In this document: positions 1 to 11,778 of the stretch, in pieces
Position numbering within the stretch: the stretch's first letter is position 1
How the letters are laid out: every line of letters starts with the position of its first letter
Assembly: GCA_015680685.1 (NCBI GenBank)
Contig: MNCI01036713.1
Location: 100,017-164,016, forward strand
DNA length: 64,000 bases
Direction of reading: 5' to 3'
DNA from: Gnetum montanum
Taxonomy: Eukaryota; Streptophyta; Gnetopsida; Gnetales; Gnetaceae
Program-made: the position numbers and the translations under genes
The notes under the pieces: generated by a model
The model's database searches: none
Told to the model about the DNA's origin: nothing
Seen by the model: the letters and a program-made list of their open reading frames with translations, nothing else

Positions 1-979
1 ACCAGAAAATCCACAAGGGACTTCATGTGACCTTAATTAGGAACTCTATTCCTCTCTCTCTCATCCATCTATGATTTCTATGTTTCACCTCACTACCAGT
101 TTCATGTTCTTGATTCAATGTCTTGGTTTAATGTGTTAGAATTCTTAGTTAGTTTCTTCTGGGTTTTTGTACTTAACCTTCCATAACCATTAATCATCCA
201 TGGAGCCCATGGAATCTTTGGTTTGAAGTTATGAAAGGGCATAAAATGCCTATGCCTACTTTGGGAAGGACCCACCTACATATCTTTTGGTTGGGTTAGT
301 TAAGTTCTTTACCCTTAGATAGTCTTACAATCAAATCTTTTTGTTTACCCCATCAATGACATCCAATTGTGCACATCTTCACAACATTTTTTAGTGAACT
401 TTCCTTTTTATTGTTGTGAATTCTTACATCCTCTTCAAATATTTTCTTGTGTCAAACGTTTTCAAATTTAATGGATTGCTTATCTATTTGACCCTATTTG
501 TCAGTCTTCTCGCTAACACTACTAAACAAGTTAATCTACCACATTCACAACCTAACCAAGTGTAACCACCAAAGAGACAAGGTACTTAATAGTTATGTGT
601 TACATCTTACATACTAATTCATTATTTTTTTGTGATTATATTGAGAAGCATGGACTAGAAGTAGGACTATCTTCACCAAGGATGATGCAGTAGCACCTTA
701 TGATGAGGACCATTCATGATTGTTGGATCTTCTATCTATCTCTTCGCCTAGTAAGAGGTGTTAGGTGTCAATTTTTTTCTAGGGTGTTCACTTCTCTTAT
801 CATGAACATCCAATTTTGTGAAGCTTGTAACCTTATATACTTGCGCACTCAACATCTATCTATTTCATCTAGGTTATTTTGTATGTCACTCAATAATCTC
901 ATACATACCCAATATTTTGTAAGAAACTTGTTTCTCATTTTGTTTAACTTGAGGAAAAGTTTTTATTTAGTCATGGGGG
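1..979 (+). mobile_element. Element F: internal 3' region of a gag-type gypsy LTR retrotransposon (partial)
   Basis: This is the non-coding stretch between the gene region and the 3' LTR of an element that begins left of the window. I assign it because it runs collinearly, at high identity by eye, with the reverse complement of about 55715-54761 in element E; for example the phrase around 190-215 (AATCATCCATGGAGCCCA) recurs in E. It ends in a purine run (TCATGGGGG, 971-979) that fits a polypurine tract directly before the LTR. A short open frame at 700-984 has no recognisable product and I treat it as chance. F lies on the + strand, so F and E sit tail to tail around element B. Confidence 0.75.
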
Positions 980-1825
980 TATGATGAGTCATGATTTTAT
1001 TATCTAGACATTGGATCCTTAACATCTAATGAATTGCTATTTTCTTCTATTTTTATGTTGGGTACATGATGTTGGGATACTTGACGTTGGGGTATATACT
1101 CTAGCCTATAAATACAATGCTTGGGCCCCCGTTTTGAGTCAGTTTTTAAGTTAGTTTTTAGTTAGAGTAGTGAAGCTCTTATTGTTCCTTCTCTCTAGAG
1201 TTAGAATATTTTCTAAGTTCCCACATAAGGAGTCTAAGTGTGTACGGTTCTTTGTTTGAGAATTGATGTACCAAAGTGCATAGTCTGACGAGGATAAAAA
1301 CAAACTCTTTTGATATCCTTGTAGCACTGAGAATAGATTAATGTTTTCTTTAATGCACTTTACTTTCATTTCTTCTACTTAAATGCATTTGAATTAAGCA
1401 ATTTATTTCTAGTTATTAATGAGCACAAAGCACGATCACTTCAAGCATACATATAGTACTTGGTAACATAGCAACACTTAATGTTTGGTTCCCTAGCAAT
1501 GCTACACGTGTTCAAGATGTATCCAAGAAAGTGGCATGGTTACTTGTGTTAGGCTAGTTTAGATATTGTTTTACATCATTTACTAGTTTAATTAGTTTAT
1601 TTCTTTAACATCATTAGGAGTAGGGTAGAAATTAGACCACATCATATGCCTCACTCTGGACTAAACCATATGTGATAAAGATACCACTAGTCCAAGTGGG
1701 AAGATAGTGAACTGTGATTACAACATAATGATCTAGATACCATAGCTAGTTCCATTGATGGAATTTGACTAGATCATGTGTGAATGCTTGTGATTTGTAT
1801 GGTTGAGCATAGGGGTACCTCGCCA
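980..1825 (+). repeat. Element F 3' LTR
   Basis: The segment matches the reverse complement of the E LTR (53443-54760) over long blocks, for example 1510-1565 against the E sequence near 54070-54010 and 1651-1825 against 53620-53443. A TATA-like CCTATAAATAC lies near 1107. The LTR is shorter than E's (about 850 against 1318 bp), mainly because E carries an internal repeat expansion and F looks deleted. No primer-binding site follows it, so it is the downstream LTR. The left boundary is set by the polypurine tract; the right boundary is good to a few bases. Confidence 0.7.
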
Positions 1826-3225
1826 TTTCTCAGTAAATTACCAAAACTACTAATCTAAGTTAAATTTTGTAAATTGACCACTACTTATGACTTAGATCTA
1901 GACCTCACTCTAGCACAAAAAGAATGCTTGGTAAATCTAAATATGATAGATGAAAACAAAATGATTTTCTTGATGCACAATGAGATGCATAAAGTCTATA
2001 ATAAGCAATGACATGATCTTTAAATTAGACACTTAGACTTACAAATAGGGGAGAAGGTTCCATATTATAACCTAAGGCATGTTCCACAACACATAAAATT
2101 CCAAATGATTTGGGTAGGAACTTACATTATCTACATGGGTTATAGATCAAACACTTTGTAAATTTAGCATGCATATACTCTGCAAGAATCCAATCTAGTC
2201 AAGATACAACAAATTAAACCATTTAAGAAATCTAAAGAAGCCACCATCACTTCAACACCCATTACAACTATTGTTGATTAGTCCATCTTAATAGCCTCCT
2301 CTTGAATATTAGTTATAGGGGAGATAGCTTAATGTAAATTAAATGCTATGTGGCATTTTCATTTTTTTAATTTAAATTTTTTTTATTTTTCTATTTCTTT
2401 AAATTTTTTTCATTAGAATTTTTGATTGACATAAAAAATATTTTATAATTTCCTAGTAAACATTTTTAACTAAATTATATCATTTTTACCATGTTAAATT
2501 TTTAATCAACACTTTGTCGACATTAATCACTACTTTGTTGGCCCATTGGAAGGAAGTTGCAAATTGATGTATAGGTGGCATATGTAATAAAAATCATGTA
2601 TATATATAAAAAGGTATTTGTGACATGTTGCATTAGTTAAACCCATTAGAAATATGTTTTTATTAAAAATTTGCACATAAATATGAATCTAAAATTGAAA
2701 TTAAAATTTAATTACATTTATGCAAACTTAAAAGTTATGTCAAGTAAATTAGCTTATATAAAATACATCAATACCAATAAATACTATATGTAATAAATGT
2801 GGTGAATATATATGTAACTTGAAGACTTCTTTTATATAATTCTTTAATACTAACACCATAAGCTTAAATAGCTCAATCAAATATTGTCTAGAGATTTACC
2901 ATTTCATTCTACTAATAGTAAACACAATTGGCATATTTCTTTCTTATGTTGTACATTCTTACATATTCTAGTTTTAACTCGGATTGATGTAATCCTATTA
3001 TTTCTTTCCTAATTAGTGATTTTATGCATATTAAAATAGTTACATTTAGATATTATGCTTCATCATGCCTACCACTTCTAATATTTTTCTAGTAAAGTTA
3101 AAGGATTTTTTCTTGTGTTTGTATTTTATTTTTTCATTTTTCTAAAAATCTCTCTTTAATAAGTTTCTACGCTTGTTTTGAACTTATTATTACATTATTA
3201 ATTTTAAAATTTGTTAAGTTTTTTG
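1826..3225. other. AT-rich flanking DNA without recognisable features
   Basis: No coding signal, repeat structure or RNA gene that I can support. It is the DNA that was continuous with 48983 onward before element B inserted. AT content rises strongly from about 2330. Confidence 0.6.
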
Positions 3226-3230
3226 AATCC
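3226..3230. repeat. Target-site duplication of element B, left copy
   Basis: AATCC directly precedes the left LTR of B and is repeated exactly at 48978-48982 directly after the right LTR, 45.7 kb away. Confidence 0.9.
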
Positions 3231-5033
3231 TAAAACACCACCAAATTTGGGCTCCCTAGTCTCGACTACAAATTTGGCGAAGTGTCAAAACTTGACAAAT
3301 TTTTCTTAAGTGTTGAGACTATGCTTTCTACTACTAGGACTACGCTCCAAATCATAGTCAACATAGTCTACACAAATAGCCTAGATTTGCAAATTCTTTC
3401 TAATTTTCAACATCAATTGTAGAATTTTCAAAGTGTCCTAACTATGCTCTCATTGTTGAGACTACGCTCTAGAGCATAGTCAATGTAGTCAACACAAAAA
3501 TGACTAGTTTTGTAAATTATCCTAAGTTTCAAGCTAAAGGTTGTTGAGAATGGTTGGCATGGAAGAAATAGTTTGGTAGACTTTCTAACTTCTGAGCCTA
3601 TGCTTCCTACTATGCTCTATAGCATAGTTAGCATAGCTTGTATGAGGACATCACTTTTGCTTGATTTTTCTAAGTGTTTGGGATATGATCTCACTATTGG
3701 GACTACACTCTAGAGCACAGTCAGTGTAGTCCATACTTAACCTTATTTTTTGCAAGATTTTCCTAACCGTTGGACTATGCTCTAGAGTGTAGTTAGTATA
3801 GTCCACACTAAACCTTATTTTTTGCAAGATTTTCCTAGTTGTTGAACTATGCTTTAGAGTGTAGTTAGTGTAGTCCACATTGAACCTTATTTTTTGCAAG
3901 ATTTTCCTAACTATTGCACTATGATCTAGAGTGTAGTCAGCATAGTCATGTAGAACTATCTCTAGAAGCCTCCAAAACTTAGCACTAACATGCATCTTAT
4001 CTCCAAGATTCCTTCAATGAACAAGATCAACAAGTTTTGTTTCTTTTGCATCTACTAGTTGCCCCACAAATTGTACCTATGCTCAACACCACTCAAGAGA
4101 GTGGATAACATAGTCCTAGAGAGTAGTCTCCAAAAGTACATTATTTTGCATTATTTTTAGGTACATGGTGGTTTTTTTGGCATTGGCACATGTAGTCTTA
4201 GTAGCATAGTCATAGTTTGGCAAGTTCACAAGGTCCATTGAAGCACACCAGTAGAACATTGTTTGCTTCAGTGAGAGCATAGTTGGGGCTCCACTACCCC
4301 TCTACCATGTGGTGCCCAATCTATGATTCATGCTAATCCTAGACCTATAAATACCCTAGTGCTTCACATTTTAGAGGTTGGCATTTGAAGCAATCAACTA
4401 GCATTTTAGCATTTGGCAAACTCAAAGTGCACTTCGCATTTCAGGTAGACACCATTGCACATCACACCAGCACTATTGTACACCACTCAACATACCACAG
4501 ACCACCATAGCCCTAGAGGACACCATGGTAGCCAACTTGGTAGTCTCAAACTCCATGGTAGATGTCAGTTTTCATAGCTAGACACCTTGAGATTATGACT
4601 ATGCTAACTACTATGCTTGTTTGTATACCACATACCTCATTACCTTTTCTTTGCAATTAACTATGCTCCCCTTGGAGTGTGCCACTTTATCTCTTGATCA
4701 TATCCTACATGTTTTTAGAATTTCTTTCACATTTTAGCATTTGTTTGCATTTTTCATTATTTTTGCACTTATTTGTGTGTTTGCACCCTAATTTTTGGAC
4801 CAAAAGCTTTGACTACGCTTGCCCCCTAGGCACCATAGATGTTGTAAACACTGTGCAAACCCCTTACATTTGTTTTGTCATAACATCCTATAAGTCCCAA
4901 TTCAATTGACAAGATTGTTATGGGCACCTTGCCTCCATTTCTAGTAGACTCTCGTGTGGATGCAGGGTTAAGGCTATATGATCATGAACCTCTCAATGTA
5001 CGATTTCAGCCTCTAATGTTTTTGGTCATTATA
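3231..5033 (+). repeat. Element B 5' LTR
   Basis: Pairs with 47333-48977. It starts TAAAACACCACC (expected TG start mutated) and ends TTATA where the other copy ends CTACA. A TATA box CCTATAAATACC lies near 4344, about two thirds of the way in. The upstream part is full of palindromic ACTAYGCT / AGCRTAGT motifs. At 1803 bp it is 158 bp longer than its partner, mostly because of a 72-bp repeat expansion at 3721-3936. Confidence 0.92.
3721..3936. repeat. Three tandem 72-bp units inside the B 5' LTR
   Basis: Units at 3721-3792, 3793-3864 and 3865-3936, each beginning like TTAGTGTAGTCCACA and ending GAGTGTAG. The partner LTR holds only a partial single copy near 47820-47865, so the expansion is private to this LTR. 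Because 72 is a multiple of three, it leaves a repetitive open frame on the - strand (3651-3995) that should not be called a gene. Confidence 0.9.
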
Positions 5034-5039
5034 GTTTTT

Positions 5040-5058
5040 TGGCATTAGAAGGAGGGCT
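5040..5058 (+). other. Element B primer-binding site (tRNA-Asn type)
   Basis: TGGCATTAGAAGGAGGGCT lies six bases after the 5' LTR. It fits the complement of the 3' end of plant tRNA-Asn (as I remember it) except for GC to AT at the CpG position. The same site occurs in A, C and D. Confidence 0.8.
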
Positions 5059-5584
5059 TCTACCATTTCCTTTCGTCATCTCTATTGCCTTGCATGTTCT
5101 TTCGACACCAATGCAATTTGGTCACCATCATTAGTTCCCCTAGAACCCTACTTGATAATTGCTAGAGTGTATAGCAAACACTTAGCCAAATTCTGGGTGC
5201 TCAATAGAGCATAGCTGGCTCCAGTGTAGTGAGTGTAGTCGACTCTAAGTTTAGTTCCAAAGTTAGTCATTTTTTTAACAATTTACACTTAGTTATCTTT
5301 CTTTGAATTTTAGACTTAGTCATTTTTTTCTGCATTTTTACACTCATCCATTTTTTCAATAGTTTATACTTAGCCATTTCTTCTGCATTTTTGCACTTAG
5401 ATGTTTTCTCCCTTTTGCATTCAACAACTTTTACATTTTCCCTATGCACCATGAACCTTGAATAACCTTTGAACTTGCCTCAAGCATGGTTGTTGCTCAA
5501 CCTATTTAGTAGAAGATCTTAATTGATCATTCTCCTAGTTCTATCTTAGAATAGACGTAGACTTTCATGTTGTGCAACCTAACT

Positions 5585-7290
5585 CTTGAGTTCATGGTGC
5601 TCAATGATGAGCAATATAACTTCATTTGTATAAAACTCTAGGTGAGTTTGTACCTAGACCACCAAGAAGTGGAAAAAAAATGTAGTTTTGAGCTCACACA
5701 CTAAAATAGGAGGGAACAATTCCCTTCCACTACAAACTTTATCCTACTTAACCTCATCTGAAACATGGGCCATGAGGTTGGGATCAACTATGAAGAGCCT
5801 TTATAGGAGGAGCTGGATGAGTTTGAAGCTTGATCTAAGTATGATGACTCATTTCACACCTCATTCTAGCTGACTACTTTTGCTTTCATTCCTCTACTAT
5901 GTCATAGCTTGGTGTCACCACCCAAGTCAAGGCCTATAGTGGCAACTCACCAAACACAGTAGACACACGAGGATGTTGTTATGCCTTTTAGCTTTCCCTT
6001 TAGCTTACCTTTCATTATACCTTCATAACCTTCCTAGCTTGTTTAGCCTGTTCAGCCCATTTAGCCTTTTGTACCATTAATCATTGCACCTACACAACCT
6101 CATGTGCACACTATGCACATCTCTCAGCTATATATGACTCAAGTGTCATTCGTCCTACCAGTCATGATGACACCCTTTACAATGGCCCAACCCATGAATG
6201 TGTGGTGGTGCCCAACTACTATGTCCATGGCATAGCCCATGCAACAAGCATTGCACATGGTCACACAACCTAGATCTCTGTCATGGTCCATACAATAACC
6301 ATAGTGGGAAACACAACCCATGTAGCCCAACACAATCACACCAGGCTTGGATCAAGCCTTCTAGGTAATTAAATGCCTCACTGAGAAGGTCAAGTAGCTT
6401 AAGGCCACATCCTATGAAGCCAACTATGTGATGGAATTTTATTAGGATAATTCAATCTATCCTATAGTCCCACCACTAACACTACCAACTAAGTTCCCAT
6501 TACTACAATTCACCAAATACAATGGTGAAGGAACTCCTAACACTCATCTGGTGATCTTTCAACCTGAATGCCTCCTACTATATGCATGGCCAAATGTCCA
6601 TCATCTGCATGTTCACTATGTCCTTGATTGGTAATGGACTAGATTGGTACCATGCACTCCCTAGGTCCTTCATCTCTTCTTTGGAGGAATTGCACATCCA
6701 ATTTGTCACATGCTTCAAGTACAACTTGAAGCCTGATGTGACCCTAGTAAGGTCACTTAGAGCCCATGCAAAAATTCATTCAATGTTGGAGCACATTGCT
6801 CAATGAGATTTGTGAGGCTATCATGGAAACTCACTTGCTATCCATTTTCAAAGGCATAGTAAATGTTTTTATCAAGTTAAATTTGTATTACCTTTCCTCA
6901 TAATCCTTAAGCCAAGCATTTGCTTAGAACAAGAGCATTTAGGATGTGGTGGAGGCCATCAAGGATTAGGCTTATGTGGCCTACAAAAACTTGCATGTGA
7001 AGAAAGAGAAAGACAAAGTTAAAGGAAAGCAGGCAACAATGATTGTAGTAATGATGGCCAATGAGGCTAAGCTAGCCAATGCCAAATCAATGGCTAAGCC
7101 ACCCAATTCCCTAGCCAATAACAAGATGAGTAGCTCTAGTATTATGACAAACAACCAACTCATATCATTGTTGGCCATAGGACTAGCTACCACAAGGATG
7201 AAATTTGAGTGCAAGGATCATTTGAAGTACACACCATTGCCCATTAAGTTATTGGAGCTATTGGATCAATTGCTTCATGTTGGACACATC
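5585..7290 (+). pseudogene. Element B gag, N-terminal part (interrupted by element C)
   Basis: Degraded capsid gene. Around 5600-5640 the frame reads LNDEQYNFICIKL, matching TPEQYNFICVKIQ in C and TPEEYNFLCIKIQ in A. Near 5810-5870 is the acidic stretch EELDEFEA seen in the other two. The gag core appears at 6560-6800 (SLIGNGLDWYHALPRS, then FVTCFKYNLKP), and the basic, spacer-like tail at 6976-7290 ends ECKDHLKYTPLP and onward. Stops and frame changes are frequent. The protein would have formed the virus-like particle. Its continuation is at 16107 beyond element C. The true start codon cannot be placed; 5585 is where homology is first visible. Confidence 0.8.
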
Positions 7291-8888
7291 TGAAAAACCA
7301 CTAATTTTGGCCTAGCACTTTGAAATGAAAATGACTCAAATATTTGACTAAGGCATGAAAATCAAGTCCAGCTTGCTCAAGCCATCTTGATCACATTGTC
7401 AAGCTAGCTTGCCCTTAGCATGAGCAACACTAACAACTTTAAAATCAAGTCACAAAAGTACAAATCTAAAGGTGTAAGCTATCCTCAAGCACCACTGATG
7501 TCCACTCCAAGTTTCAGCATTCAGAAGTTGAAATTTCAAGCTAGACTACATAGTTTTTGCAGGTCATGCTAGGCAGTCATGCTGGGCGTGACCACAGCGT
7601 GACCAACTTTGGGAGCCTCAAAACTGAGTCAATATGACTCGATTTCAAGGGTGCAAGTCATCCTCAGGGTCCATTATTGATAACTATGGGTCCCAGCCTT
7701 CCGAAATTCCAGATTTCAGCTCAAAAGTGCACATTTTTGAGGTCACATTACAGGTCACGCTGGGCAGTCATGCTAGGCATGACCACATTGTGACCAAATT
7801 TTAAAGAATCAAAACTAAGTCAGAATGACTTGATTTCAAGCATTCAAGTCATTCTCAGGGTTCACTATTGATAACTATGGGTCACAAAGTTCAAAAATTC
7901 CAGATTTCAGCTCAAAATTGCAAGTTTTTGAGGTCACGCTGGGTAGTCAAATTTCTCTTATTGTACATTTCATTGTAAATTCCATTTGTGGGCATGTCAG
8001 GCCCCCATGGTCTAAATTAAATGTACTTTCATGGGCTTGAATAACCCACGAATTGTAAAATGCAATGTACCTAGTCAAGAATGTAACTTTCCGACACACA
8101 TCCGACTCATGTACAACTATTTGAAACAAATCCAACTCTCGCCAACACGCATCCAGCCTAAGCACAACTGTCCATTGGACACATGTCACTAGATCTACTT
8201 TCCTCTCATCTCCCAACCATTGATTTCATTCTTGAATTTCGTGCCCGAGCCCAGCCCAACCCTATAAATACCCTATCAATTCACATAAACTGGAGAGGAA
8301 AATTTTGAGAGATTAGCAATTCTGAGAGAGGACAGAACCTACAATCCTTGGGTGCTTGGCACACCTGACTATTGGCATCCAAGCATTTCTCACATTCATC
8401 ACATCACATCATCGCATCATCATGTTACATCACCCTGGGGCTAGGCGTTCGACCTACCATCTACATGTAGCTACGCTTTTACCGATGCACATCGTTTCTA
8501 AAAAATACATCATTTCCATTTTGCCAACCAAACATTATTTCCGTCTTCTATTTTACGTTCTATTTATATTTCTGCTTACATTCAGTTTATGTTCAGTTTA
8601 TAGTTTACGTTTTGATTATGCCTCACATTCTTACATCTTACGACTCATGTTTACATTTTATGCACATTTACACATTTTGAGACATCGTTTATGATAACCT
8701 CAGTGCTAGCCGTAGCTTACGCTCAAGGAAGTCCTTGGTTGATTTGCGTGTAGACCATCCAACGTACTTTGTCTTCGTTTACTTTTCTAGCTTGCCCTCG
8801 GGAAAAGATAGGGTTAGCTGTGGCTACCTGACAATCTCTCGATGTCTGTTCCCCTTCCAGCCTTACACCAATGATTTAGGTTAGTACA
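7291..8888 (+). repeat. Element C 5' LTR
   Basis: Pairs with 14498-16106 over its whole length, around 90 percent identity by eye. TATA box TATAAATA at 8263-8270. The promoter-side half carries tandem units with GGTCACGCTG and CAGCGTGACC arms. It ends AGTACA directly before the primer site. Confidence 0.93.
7561..7950. repeat. Tandem 180-190 bp units in the C 5' LTR upstream of the TATA box
   Basis: Units start at 7561, 7752 and 7931 (the last truncated), each opening with AGGTCAYGCTRGG. Each full unit carries a palindrome formed by GGTCACGCTG and, some 25 bases on, CAGCGTGACC. The same arrangement is present in the right LTR near 14767-15170. Confidence 0.85.
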
Positions 8889-8893
8889 GTTTT

Positions 8894-8912
8894 TGATGCT
8901 AGAAGGAGGGCC
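8894..8912 (+). other. Element C primer-binding site (tRNA-Asn type)
   Basis: TGATGCTAGAAGGAGGGCC, five bases after the LTR. It matches the tRNA-Asn complement apart from GGCGC turned into GATGC, a change expected from decay of methylated C on both strands. Confidence 0.8.
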
Positions 8913-9116
8913 TACTCACTTGTTGTTAGTTAAAACATCACTACCTGTCAAAACTTTTTATCTTACCCTGTGAGTCTCTTGTCCCTGTTGATCACACTGA
9001 GCTTGCCCTGTTAGTCTAGTTTGATTAGTTTGGTCACGTAGTATTTGTGTCATAGTCACACTACAACTACTTGTAATCCAACCCCATTCATCTAGCCTAG
9101 TCTGTTCACGTTCATC

Positions 9117-11415
9117 ATGGAATCCTCCCAAATCAACCTAGTAACACTACCAATTGCTAAAACTTTGAACCATGTGACTGCTACAAAATCCATAACTATC
9201 ATTAAACAAGTAAACCCTCAAGGCCCTACATGCTAGTCACTTAGGATACAGGGCAAGGACCCTACCTATGCCACTCTTACACCCGAACAGTACAACTTCA
9301 TATGTGTCAAAATCCAAGCCAACCTGCCTATCGACCGTATGGAAAGGGAAGCAAAACGAAATTATGAACTTATCCACAAGGGAGGTCATGAGTTCATCCC
9401 TTCAGCATTTGACATAATCCCACTCTCTGAACACCATCATAGAATCATATCCCAACTTCTCATGGCTAGAAGTCAAGCCTTATAGCTACCTCCCATAGAG
9501 CCTCAAGATGAAGAAGATGAATTTGTAGCCCAATCTGAACATGGAGAATCATATCATACCATTAGCCCCCATGCCCATACAAACCCACTATTTCAATCAT
9601 TCCTGGAAGAAACAATATTTCCACCACCATCTTCCTTATGGGAAGTAGCCATTCCCATCCCCATCTTCTCCAAGTCCAATGTTCAAACTAATGCATCTAC
9701 TTCTGTCATACCATTGCAAACACAATCCCAACAGACTAATGAAGGAATGACTTCTCAACCTCAAGTGATTGTAATGCCATCGGTCATACCTGCTTCCACA
9801 TCCACCCATTATGTACCTCAAGTGAAAATCCAACAAATACCAATGATCACTTCACAACCTATGACTGGGTAGTGGGTCCCATTAGCTATTCAGCAAAAAC
9901 CCGTTTACTCACTATAGTGTACCACATCTCATAATCTCAGCCCCGAATGTTGTCCCGGCACAACAAACAATAGTCCAACAACCTCTTTTTCCACAAATGA
10001 TGCCACAATTGAGTCATTATCAATTACCATTAACCCAAACTGCTAGTCTTCCTACCACCCAAGAATGGGTAGACACACAAAAAATGATGCACTCCTTGGC
10101 AGAGGAATTAAAACACCTTAAAAGTTTGAACAATGAGGAAGTCAAAGTACTAGATTTCTATCAAGATGACCTGATTAATCCCTCAGTTCCACCCTTAACC
10201 TTGCCAAAAGAAGTCTCATTACCTCAGCTAACTAAGTACAATGGAGAGGGAGACCCAAATTCCCACCTAGTGACATTCCGACTTGAAAGTCTTTTGCTTC
10301 AGGCATGGCCCCATGTAATTCTGCGTGTATTTGCTATGTCCTTCATAGGAAGAGCCTTAGACTAGTACTGAGCCTTACCCCATAGCTCTATATCTTCTTT
10401 GGAGGATTTGTTGCACCAATTTGTCACCCGTTTCAAATACAATCTAAAACCTAAAGCCACGTTAGATAGTTTGATTCAAATTAAACAAGCACCTTTAGAG
10501 CCAGCACAAAAGTTTATCCAAAGATGGAGTGCTACCCTGAATGAACTTCATGAACCTATTCCTGAAACATATATGCTTACCATCCTTAAGGCAACCACAA
10601 ATGACTTCATTAAATCGAAGCTTTATTATCTAAAACCCTGTACTTTGAGTCAGGCATTTGTACAAATTAAAGACATAGAAGAGGCGGCACAATCAAGCAA
10701 TGACCTAGCTTATGTGAACTACAAAAACCAACATACTCTCAAGAAAAACACAACCAAGGCAATAGTAGTTGCAATCACAAAAGAAACCAACTAGGGCCCA
10801 AAAGCTAAGCAACCTAAAGCCCCAGCTAACAAAGCTACCAACTTTGGTGCCAACTCACCTACATTGGCAGGGACCACCCCAAAGCCCAACCTTCAATGCA
10901 AGGACTACTTAAGGTATACACAACTACTAATGCAACCCTCTCAACTATTGGAGCAACTCTTGAAAGCTGGGCAAATCCAACACAAACATGTGTCGGAGGT
11001 TACCCGCCAAAGACATGATAGTTATTGCAAGCTACTAAGGAATCCCACCTTAGCAGTATCAAATGAGCCCCCAATCCCACAACATTTTAAATTGGACCAA
11101 TACTATCATTACCATCAAATGGCTAGTCATAATATAGACAACTGTCATGCCTTTCAAGATGACCTACAAAGAATGATAGAACAAGGCCAACTAGTGATTG
11201 ACATGGCAAGTCAATTCAACATAGACAATGCCTCCTCTGTCATAAACTCAATTAGCATAGGTGGCAAGCCCAAACCTGTGAAAAAAACTTTTGTGATCTG
11301 TGTGCCTCCCAGTAAGGTAAGGATTCCCCCACCCTCCACAAATAGGAGGCCTTCCTTTGTTATCAAAGTGCCACCCCAAGCACCCACAACACCCTTTGTG
11401 GTTAAGGCTCCATAG
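9117..11415 (+). pseudogene. Element C gag
   Basis: Starts MESSQINL at 9117, 228 bp after the LTR. N-terminal motif TPEQYNFICVKIQ (about 9282), acidic stretch EPQDEEDEFVAQSEH (about 9498), Q/P/S-rich spacer, then the capsid core from about 10200: KYNGEGDPNSHLVTF, FAMSFIGRALD, LHQFVTRFKYNLKP, PAQKFIQRWSATLNE. A degenerate zinc-knuckle-like segment (YYHYHQMASHNIDNCHAF) lies near 11100-11160; its first cysteine and the glycine are lost. One frame change near 9915 separates the N-terminal part from the rest; otherwise only stops (for example near 10362 and 10792) break it. Family assignment is secure; the protein cannot be made. Confidence 0.88.
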
Positions 11416-11778
11416 ACCTCATCTGCTAAGACATTAAACTGGCATGACTCATCCGCTAAGACGTTAAACTAGCATGACATAGCAATAAAAACCACTAAGC
11501 AACCTTTTGTCATGAAGGTGCCACAACATGATGGCCCCTCACCTACCTGAAGCCCAATAGTGGGCAACATATTGATCCCTCCTCCCTCGAAGATCGACCC
11601 CACTAGCAACCTAGGTAGGGCCACCAAATGGGAATGCAAGAGCACAAACAAGCACCTCACAACTCCCATGGCCAAAGCAAAGGCCACAACTTGCAAATAA
11701 CAACTGAACACTGGGACCCCTAACCCCAAGAAAACCAAGCCTAAGTCCCCCACCTGAGAGGTCTGTCTCTCAAGCTTC
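11416..11778 (+). other. Gag-protease spacer of element C carrying stray repeat units
   Basis: Two copies of the family's TAAACTRGC repeat core occur at about 11425-11480 (CATCTGCTAAGAC then TTAAACTGGC, and again). The rest is Pro/Lys/Thr-rich frame remnant linking gag to protease. The open frame seen on the opposite strand here is a shadow. Confidence 0.6.

Noticed and set aside
3651-3995. Open frame of 114 codons with internal repeats on the - strand
   Set aside because: It is produced by the 72-bp tandem units in the B LTR; the partner LTR has no such frame.
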